From NCBI RefSeq assembly GCF_029395495.1, contig NZ_CP113918.1, positions 1,364,001-1,428,000 on the forward strand: a stretch of 64,000 nucleotides of DNA. Reading direction: 5' to 3'. The notes below the pieces were generated by a model. That model searched no databases. It was not told where the DNA came from and worked only from the letters and a program-made list of their open reading frames with translations. Shown one piece after another: positions 58,594-64,000 of the stretch (the first letter of the stretch is position 1; each line of letters starts with the position of its first letter). A program made the position numbers and the translations under genes. Source of the stretch: Bifidobacterium sp. ESL0769. GTDB taxonomy: Bacteria; Actinomycetota; Actinomycetes; Actinomycetales; Bifidobacteriaceae.

Positions 58594-61500
58594 TTATCTC
58601 ACTTCTATGAATCCATGCTCGCCCTCTTCGGCCAGGCTCATCGTGTGGTTGACGAACGGATATTTGCCGGGCTTGTCGATGCGAGTCTCGACGAATCCGC
58701 CCTGTGCGGGCTCGAGCGGAAGTACTTGGGCACCCGCGTTTGGCGACTGGCCACTCACATTGCTTACGTTCCCCGGCGCGACGAGGTAGCGACCCTCGCT
58801 CCAAACGGTGTCGAACTGCGTGCCGACGATATGGAACGAAAGCTGCATATTCGGCCCGGCGTCAAGCACCCAGATACGCACCCGTCCGCCCACGCGCAAC
58901 GGCAGTGCGTGCGAATCATACTGGAACGCCCGACCATTGAAGGTCATGATATCCGGCTTTATGGCGGCGACTTTGGCAGGATCGGCCACCGATCCGTTGG
59001 CCCCGAGATAGATTTCAGAGCCAACCAGCACGTATTCGGCGTCCACAGCCGGCAGATCATCCGGTTCGATGAGCACCGCGCCGTACATGCCGTTGGCGAT
59101 ATGGTTCGACATCGGGTCGCTGGAGCAATGGTAGAGCCATATTCCGGCGTGGTCGGCCGTGAAGGTGTAGTCAAGGCTCTTGCCCGGTTCGATGTTGCGC
59201 ATCATCTCCTGCGGCACGGCGGATCCAGCGTGGAAATCAATGGAATGGCTCATGCTGCCGTGGTTGACCAGATGGATGTGGAAGGTATCGCCGACACGCC
59301 CACGCAACACTGGACCAGGGCTCAACGGCTCGCTGGTCTTGTCTCGGGAATGGGACTCGTCGTCATAACCCCACACCGTGCGAGTGACGCCGTCCGCCAG
59401 TTTTTCCTTACGCTCTTTGATATCAAACGTATAGCGGCGCTCGTGGGCGCCCGGAACCCCGGCAAATTCATCGCGGGGAACAGCAGCATCGAACGGCGCT
59501 GCGGAACGTGCATAATCCTGCAGTTTCGCGGCGGAGGGAACGGCCACATCGCCTGATGCAGCGTCATTTGCTTTCGTGGAATTCAAGGTGTTACCGGAAG
59601 CCTGCAAATCCGACTTGCCGCCTATTGCATGGATCTTGAGCTCCATGCCCATCTGCCGATGGCCGGCGAGCGCGCACCATGCGACGTTGTCTTTGCCGAT
59701 GACTCCGACATCCAGTGTGGCTTTCGCCCCCACCGCTACATTGCCGGTCTGCTTGCCGTTCACGAACGTGAGGTTGTGCCGCTGGTCGCCGGTGTTGGTG
59801 AACGCAACCACGAGCTTGTTGCCGGCCGGCAGCGATATGGAGGAGGGAACGAACGACATACCCCTGACGCCTATTTTGACGGTTGTGGTGCGGCCCGTGG
59901 CGGAAACGCCAGCGGACAAATCACCGCCGGAAGAGGCTGAGCCAGCGGAAGCCAGGTCGGCGGACCGGGAGGAAAACTGAGAAGCGGCGGAAAGTCCGCT
60001 GTTCCCACCGGCAACCGTACCAGAATTCAAACCGGACGGTTTCACCAGCGCATACACCGCGAAAAGTGCCAGGAACACCATGACCGCCACGCTCATGAAC
60101 GCCACCGGCCTCAATGAGCGCGCAGAATTAGGAAGCCGTCTCGCTCCACTTGCGAATCCGCCTTCGACAGGCGGAATCTGACCGTTCTTCATCGTGTGCG
60201 AATCCGCAAGACGACGGCTTTTATGGGGTGACGAGGCCTGCGACGAACGACACCTGCGCTTCATCTCCAGTATCCGCCGGCCGAAGACGACGAGGCCCAT
60301 ATCCAGCACCATCATCGCCAGCACTCCGATGACACTGACCACATCCCCCACTTTCCAAAGGGTTTGCGCTCCCCTGACGGTTCCGGCCAGCCGCAACACC
60401 AAACCGACTTGGACGATAGCCCAAGAGACCCACAACACAGGATGGAATGGCATCGGCCGGCGCGTCACCGACGGGATGATGACATCAGCGTGAGCGATGA
60501 CCATGGTCATGATGAAGCCGAGGGCGAGGGCGTGCAAACCCATATCCGTCCAATAACCACCAGCTTCAATCGGGGCGAACAACCAGACAAGCGCGGCGAG
60601 CAGACCCCAAGCATACGCGCTCAGCATGCAGGTGCCCATGAACCCCGTGAGCCCGGAATTACGCCAGGTTCCGAGAGCGACATCATGCTGGACCATATAG
60701 ATTACCAAGGCGGCGAGCAACAGCCCGAGCAACGGGTAACCGACGGAAGGCACCACACATTGGACGACCAACGCCGGCACTGCGGAAAGACAGAGACCCA
60801 GCACCACGCTTTCGACGTGCGGCTTGGAGAACACGGCGCGGGCCAGCTCGACCCGCTCGCCGACGATGGTCAGCACCAGGAACATCAGCCACATCGGGGC
60901 CAGTATCGTCGCGTCGACATCACCCAGCCAGAGCGTCACGCCGACGAGTCCGACGCATGCTGCAATCAGCTGCATCAGCACTTCACCGGACGGCTGGCGA
61001 TGATACAAAGCGGCGTAAATGCCGAACAGCACAGCCATCGAAACAATCCACAGCGCGCCCGTTACGGCATGACCAACGCTGGTCAAGTACGTGGAATGAA
61101 TCGCCGAAGCGACCACGCCCGAAACCAACAGCATCAATGTGCCCAAGCCGCCACACAGAGGCGCAGCAAAGCACCAATGGGCGTGACCGTTGCCGCCGCC
61201 ACGATAAGCGACCGCACGTTCGAGACTTATCGCGGTGCCAAGGAATCCGAAGACCATCAGCACGCCGTGGTTGTCGGGCATCACGACCGTCGGAAGCGAA
61301 GTGGTGACGTTGGCACGAACCAGGGCACCGGCAAGACCGAGCAGCGCCGCCAGGCCGGTAAGCAGAAGCAAGGCAATCCGGCCTTTGGGCAATGGCGCAA
61401 ACCTCCTGGCCGAGCGCATCGATTGGTCATCATGCCGCCCGCAGGATGCATGCCGGGCTTTGGTAGAACTGACGCCATCGGCCTCATTCGGTCCATGGCC

Positions 61501-61632
61501 CCTTACCGATTGCGATGAGTTTTGAGAGGCACTGTCAGAATCCGCTTCATTGTCCTCGTCGATTATCCGTTGCCGACTATTTCCGGTTTTCCTTTTCGAC
61601 ACATCCTGCATTTTCATCACCAAACTATTCAC
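58594..61632 (-). CDS. NirK-type copper oxidoreductase fused to membrane and cupredoxin domains
   Basis: 1012 residues. 1-80 polar; about 85-450 polytopic membrane domain (ten or so helices, NnrS-like in appearance, not identified); TM about 510-530; a cupredoxin (about 585-672) with type-1 ligands H619, C653, H658 and M661 or M663; then a two-domain copper oxidase (about 720-1012). In the last part all sites of copper nitrite reductase appear: type-1 H796, C836, H844, M849; type-2 H801, H835, H996; catalytic Asp799 and His934. So nitrite reduction to NO is plausible, with the fused cupredoxin as electron donor (inference). Start uncertain (GTG at 61632 or ATG at 61617). Divergent from an FNT channel. 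Confidence 0.85.
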   Translation of the reverse strand: MNSLVMKMQDVSKRKTGNSRQRIIDEDNEADSDSASQNSSQSVRGHGPNEADGVSSTKARHASCGRHDDQSMRSARRFAPLPKGRIALLLLTGLAALLGLAGALVRANVTTSLPTVVMPDNHGVLMVFGFLGTAISLERAVAYRGGGNGHAHWCFAAPLCGGLGTLMLLVSGVVASAIHSTYLTSVGHAVTGALWIVSMAVLFGIYAALYHRQPSGEVLMQLIAACVGLVGVTLWLGDVDATILAPMWLMFLVLTIVGERVELARAVFSKPHVESVVLGLCLSAVPALVVQCVVPSVGYPLLGLLLAALVIYMVQHDVALGTWRNSGLTGFMGTCMLSAYAWGLLAALVWLFAPIEAGGYWTDMGLHALALGFIMTMVIAHADVIIPSVTRRPMPFHPVLWVSWAIVQVGLVLRLAGTVRGAQTLWKVGDVVSVIGVLAMMVLDMGLVVFGRRILEMKRRCRSSQASSPHKSRRLADSHTMKNGQIPPVEGGFASGARRLPNSARSLRPVAFMSVAVMVFLALFAVYALVKPSGLNSGTVAGGNSGLSAASQFSSRSADLASAGSASSGGDLSAGVSATGRTTTVKIGVRGMSFVPSSISLPAGNKLVVAFTNTGDQRHNLTFVNGKQTGNVAVGAKATLDVGVIGKDNVAWCALAGHRQMGMELKIHAIGGKSDLQASGNTLNSTKANDAASGDVAVPSAAKLQDYARSAAPFDAAVPRDEFAGVPGAHERRYTFDIKERKEKLADGVTRTVWGYDDESHSRDKTSEPLSPGPVLRGRVGDTFHIHLVNHGSMSHSIDFHAGSAVPQEMMRNIEPGKSLDYTFTADHAGIWLYHCSSDPMSNHIANGMYGAVLIEPDDLPAVDAEYVLVGSEIYLGANGSVADPAKVAAIKPDIMTFNGRAFQYDSHALPLRVGGRVRIWVLDAGPNMQLSFHIVGTQFDTVWSEGRYLVAPGNVSNVSGQSPNAGAQVLPLEPAQGGFVETRIDKPGKYPFVNHTMSLAEEGEHGFIEVR

Positions 61633-61674
61633 TTACCTGCTGAATGTCGTAAAACAGATTGATGATATGCACAG

Positions 61675-61708
61675 TTTTGAGACTAGTCAATAGTTTTATG
61701 TCTCAAAA
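61675..61708. repeat. Inverted repeat in nirK-like/FNT control region
   Basis: TTTTGAGAC (61675-61683) and GTCTCAAAA (61700-61708), perfect 9-bp arms. It lies 43 bases before the copper-protein start. Candidate operator. Confidence 0.65.
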
Positions 61709-61739
61709 AACAATTTTTAAATACTCCCGCCATGATCCG

Positions 61740-61801
61740 TTTGTATGTTTTGTCACATTATCCATGTGTTCTAGGTAACAAAATACTGTATTTCATACAA
61801 A
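61740..61801. promoter_or_regulatory. Nested inverted repeats upstream of FNT gene
   Basis: Three concentric pairs: TTTGTATG/CATACAAA (61740-61747, 61794-61801), TTTTGT/ACAAAA (61748-61753, 61778-61783), and CACAT/ATGTG (61754-61758, 61764-61768). The inner one has FNR/CRP-like half-site character. Candidate binding region for a regulator responding to oxygen or nitrogen oxide (inference). Confidence 0.55.
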
Positions 61802-61883
61802 GGGCAAACGTTACCAGCCATAATGAAAGTAAGAGACTTTTTACCTTTCAATCAACAATAAGCAGGAAATACAAGAAAGAACT

Positions 61884-62774
61884 ATGGGCAGATTATCTGA
61901 ACTGAAAACAACCATCTCCGAAGTCGAAGGAACCGAGGACGAAACCAAGCCGCTCTTCCCCGGACGCGCGTTCATCTCGACTGTGCTCGACGCGCTTGAC
62001 AACAAAGAGACCATGACCGGCAAAATGACCGGCCGCTACATCCAGCGCGCCACGATGGCGGGCATTCTGGTCGGCGTCTTCTTCACCGCCTTCTGGGTCA
62101 TCATGGGAGCAAGTTCGAAAGGCGGACCGGGACTTCTGTTGGCCGGCAAAGTGCTGGCGGGAACGACCTTCGGTTGGGCGCTGGTGCTCATCTACTACAC
62201 CAATTCGGAACTGTTGACCTCGAACATGATGGTCGTGAGCGTCGGAGCCTACCACAAGCGCATCGGATGGCTGCAATCATTGAAGCTACTCGGACTATGT
62301 CTGCTCGGCAATTTGCTAGGTGCACTTATCGTGGCCATTATTCTGCGTTTCTCCACCATCATTTCGGGCGCCAGTTACGACGTCATGCTCACCGCAGCCA
62401 ATACCAAACTCTCTTATCTCAACTCCGTGGGAGGCGTCGGCGACCTCTTCGTGCGCGCGATCTTCTGCAACTTCTGCATCAATATCGCCATGCTGATGGT
62501 CTACAACGGCAAGCTTTCCAACGATTTCACCAAGTGCATCATCATGGTGGTCGCGGTGCTCGTCTTCACCTTCTGCGGCTTCGAACACTCGGTGGCCGAT
62601 TCCGCGATGTTCCTCATTCTCGGTATGCACGGCGCCATCAACGCATGGAAGGCGATTCTCGTCATCGTCGTCGCCATTCTCGGCAATCTCGTGGGCGGCG
62701 GAATCCTCATTGGTCTCAACTTCGCGACGATGAACGACGAACGCGGCATCACCACCGATACCAACAAACAATAA
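61884..62774 (+). CDS. Formate/nitrite transporter (FNT) family channel
   Basis: 296 residues. Six-helix pentameric channel for formate, nitrite or related small anions. Helices at about 57-79, 85-106, 130-155, 187-208, 216-238 and 250-275; NSELLTSNMM and the CNFCINIAMLMVYNGKLSNDF region are family motifs, and the pore His sits in GFEHSVADSAM. The polar N-terminus (about 1-50) is longer than usual. Next to the NirK-type protein, so nitrite is the favoured substrate (inference). Confidence 0.93.
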   Translation: MGRLSELKTTISEVEGTEDETKPLFPGRAFISTVLDALDNKETMTGKMTGRYIQRATMAGILVGVFFTAFWVIMGASSKGGPGLLLAGKVLAGTTFGWALVLIYYTNSELLTSNMMVVSVGAYHKRIGWLQSLKLLGLCLLGNLLGALIVAIILRFSTIISGASYDVMLTAANTKLSYLNSVGGVGDLFVRAIFCNFCINIAMLMVYNGKLSNDFTKCIIMVVAVLVFTFCGFEHSVADSAMFLILGMHGAINAWKAILVIVVAILGNLVGGGILIGLNFATMNDERGITTDTNKQ

Positions 62775-62837
62775 GACCATATCGGGCCACGAAAACTTCC
62801 CAAATCCGGGAGCGAAAGCGAGTCTCACGAAACATCC

Positions 62838-62880
62838 GAAAAGGGCATTTTTGCGAAAGCAGGAACGCCCTTTTCTTAAT
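62838..62880 (+). terminator. Terminator of the FNT gene
   Basis: GAAAAGGGC / GCCCTTTTC arms (9 bp) with a 20-base loop, then TTAATTTTTA. Confidence 0.8.
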
Positions 62881-62983
62881 TTTTATCGACAAACCGGAAA
62901 GCGAATGCCGCCTTTTATCTTGCCATAGACACCCGTGGGATTATGGTAGAGACATACTCAACACGAGCAAATGAAGGAGCGAT

Positions 62984-64000
62984 ATGCTGGACTTTACCAG
63001 TGATTACACGGAAGGTGCGCACCCGCAAATCCTGAAGCGGATGGCCGAAACCAATATGGAACAGCTTCCAGGTTATGGCTCCGACAAATACTGCGATTCT
63101 GCAAAAGCAAAGATCCGCGAGGCTTGCGCTTGCCCGGACGCCGACGTCTGGTTCCTTGTTGGCGGCACGCAGACCAACCAGACCGTCATCGACACCATCA
63201 CCCCGCCCTACGCGGGAGTCGTCGCCGCAACCAACGGGCATGTCAACGTCCACGAGGCCGGTGCCGTGGAATCTACCGGGCATAAAGTGCTCACGTTGCC
63301 AAGCCACGAAGGCAAAATCGACGCGGCCGACCTCGAGCAATATTGCAAGGACTTCTACGCCGACGGCAACTACACCCACATGGTCTTCCCCGGTTGCGTC
63401 TATGTCTCGCACCCGACCGAATACGGCACGATGTACACCAAAGCGGAACTTACGGCCATCGCGGATGTCGCTCACCAATACGACATGCAGCTATTCCTCG
63501 ACGGCGCACGCCTCGGCTACGGGCTGACCGCCGAGGGCACCGATCTGACACTCGAAGACATCGCCCGCATCACCGACGTCTTCTATATCGGCGGCACCAA
63601 GGTCGGAGCACTGTTCGGCGAAGCCGTCGTCTTCACGAAGAACAACACGCCAAAGCATTTCCTTACGCAAATCAAGCAACATGGTGCGCTGCTGGCCAAA
63701 GGCTGGCTGCTCGGCCTGCAATTCGACACACTCTTTACCGACGGGCTTTACACGAAAATCGCCAAGAATGCCAACGTGATGGCCGACCAAATTCGTACCG
63801 CTTTGAAGACCAAAGGGTACCAGCTCGTCTACGAGAACACGACCAATCAGATTTTCGTGGCCATGGACCAGCCCACCATCGACCGGCTTTCCCCGCAGGT
63901 CGCCATGGGCTTCCTCGAAAAATACGACGACACACATACGGTGATGCGCATCTGCACCAGCTGGGCCACCACCCAGGAGCATACCGACCAGCTCATCGCG
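62984..64000 (+). CDS. Low-specificity threonine aldolase / beta-eliminating lyase (C-terminus beyond right edge)
   Basis: Open from the ATG at 62984 (GAAGGAGC upstream) to the last base: 339 residues, incomplete. Fold-type I PLP enzyme. Start LDFTSDYTEGAHPQILKRM, PGYGSDKYC, FLVGGTQTNQTVID, GHVNVHEAGAVE, FLDGARLGYGL (Asp for the PLP nitrogen), and YIGGTKVGALFGEAVVF, whose Lys binds PLP. Family: low-specificity L-threonine aldolase, which cleaves threonine to glycine and acetaldehyde; some relatives act on other beta-hydroxy amino acids. Confidence 0.92.
   Translation, partial: MLDFTSDYTEGAHPQILKRMAETNMEQLPGYGSDKYCDSAKAKIREACACPDADVWFLVGGTQTNQTVIDTITPPYAGVVAATNGHVNVHEAGAVESTGHKVLTLPSHEGKIDAADLEQYCKDFYADGNYTHMVFPGCVYVSHPTEYGTMYTKAELTAIADVAHQYDMQLFLDGARLGYGLTAEGTDLTLEDIARITDVFYIGGTKVGALFGEAVVFTKNNTPKHFLTQIKQHGALLAKGWLLGLQFDTLFTDGLYTKIAKNANVMADQIRTALKTKGYQLVYENTTNQIFVAMDQPTIDRLSPQVAMGFLEKYDDTHTVMRICTSWATTQEHTDQLIA

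Noticed and set aside
60364..61518. 384-codon plus-strand frame over the copper-protein gene
   Set aside because: Gln/Arg/His-rich mirror of a transmembrane-coding stretch on the other strand.

Overview
The window is chromosomal DNA of a Bifidobacterium. Evidence: moderately high-GC actinobacterial coding sequence; a str operon (rpsL-rpsG-fusA-tuf); DUF3027 and short Csp proteins; a PriA without helicase motifs; and a pupylation gene set (pup, pafA, dop, mpa/ARC) with no 20S proteasome genes beside it. I cannot assign a species from sequence alone. No rRNA, CRISPR array, insertion sequence or prophage was seen. One tRNA (His) is present.

Layout. 1-8.6 kb: minus-strand genes for a DUF3027 protein (cut by the left edge), a cold-shock protein, a two-component pair, a TPM-type membrane protein, GroEL preceded by two CIRCE operators, a second cold-shock protein and a LytR_C membrane protein. 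8.7-19.0 kb: plus strand, with ung, a six-gene MoxR/DUF58/VWA operon whose stop and start codons overlap throughout, purB, and a large membrane protein with a degenerate kinase-like centre. 19.3-26.2 kb: HU, a degenerate inositol-monophosphatase-like gene, pup-pafA, then convergent mpa-dop. The pafA/dop gap holds palindromes and a two-copy repeat. 26.2-38.8 kb: aldo/keto reductase, fmt, HAD phosphatase, priA, cfa, metK, rpoZ and gmk. A hypothetical membrane gene and ilvD sit between rpoZ and gmk.

38.9-43.6 kb is an A/T-richer accessory stretch. It has an orphan RelB/DinJ-type antitoxin with a broken toxin remnant, then a five-gene minus-strand cluster of lipoproteins and small membrane proteins, divergent from an XRE regulator. 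I recognise no function for the five-gene cluster; it is the most plausible undescribed unit here. 43.6-54.6 kb: minus-strand housekeeping genes (carB, carA, nusB, efp, tuf, fusA, rpsG, rpsL). 54.6-64 kb: aldehyde dehydrogenase, a potassium channel, an unknown protein, tRNA-His, a 1012-residue membrane/cupredoxin/NirK-type copper protein divergent from a formate/nitrite-family channel, and a threonine-aldolase-like gene cut by the right edge.

How genes work together. Pup, PafA, Dop and Mpa form a protein-tagging and unfolding system that appears not to feed a proteasome: Mpa lacks the proteasome-docking tail. The copper protein and the FNT channel together suggest nitrite uptake and reduction. 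carA/carB make carbamoyl phosphate. The MoxR/DUF58/VWA genes probably build one membrane-associated chaperone-like complex.
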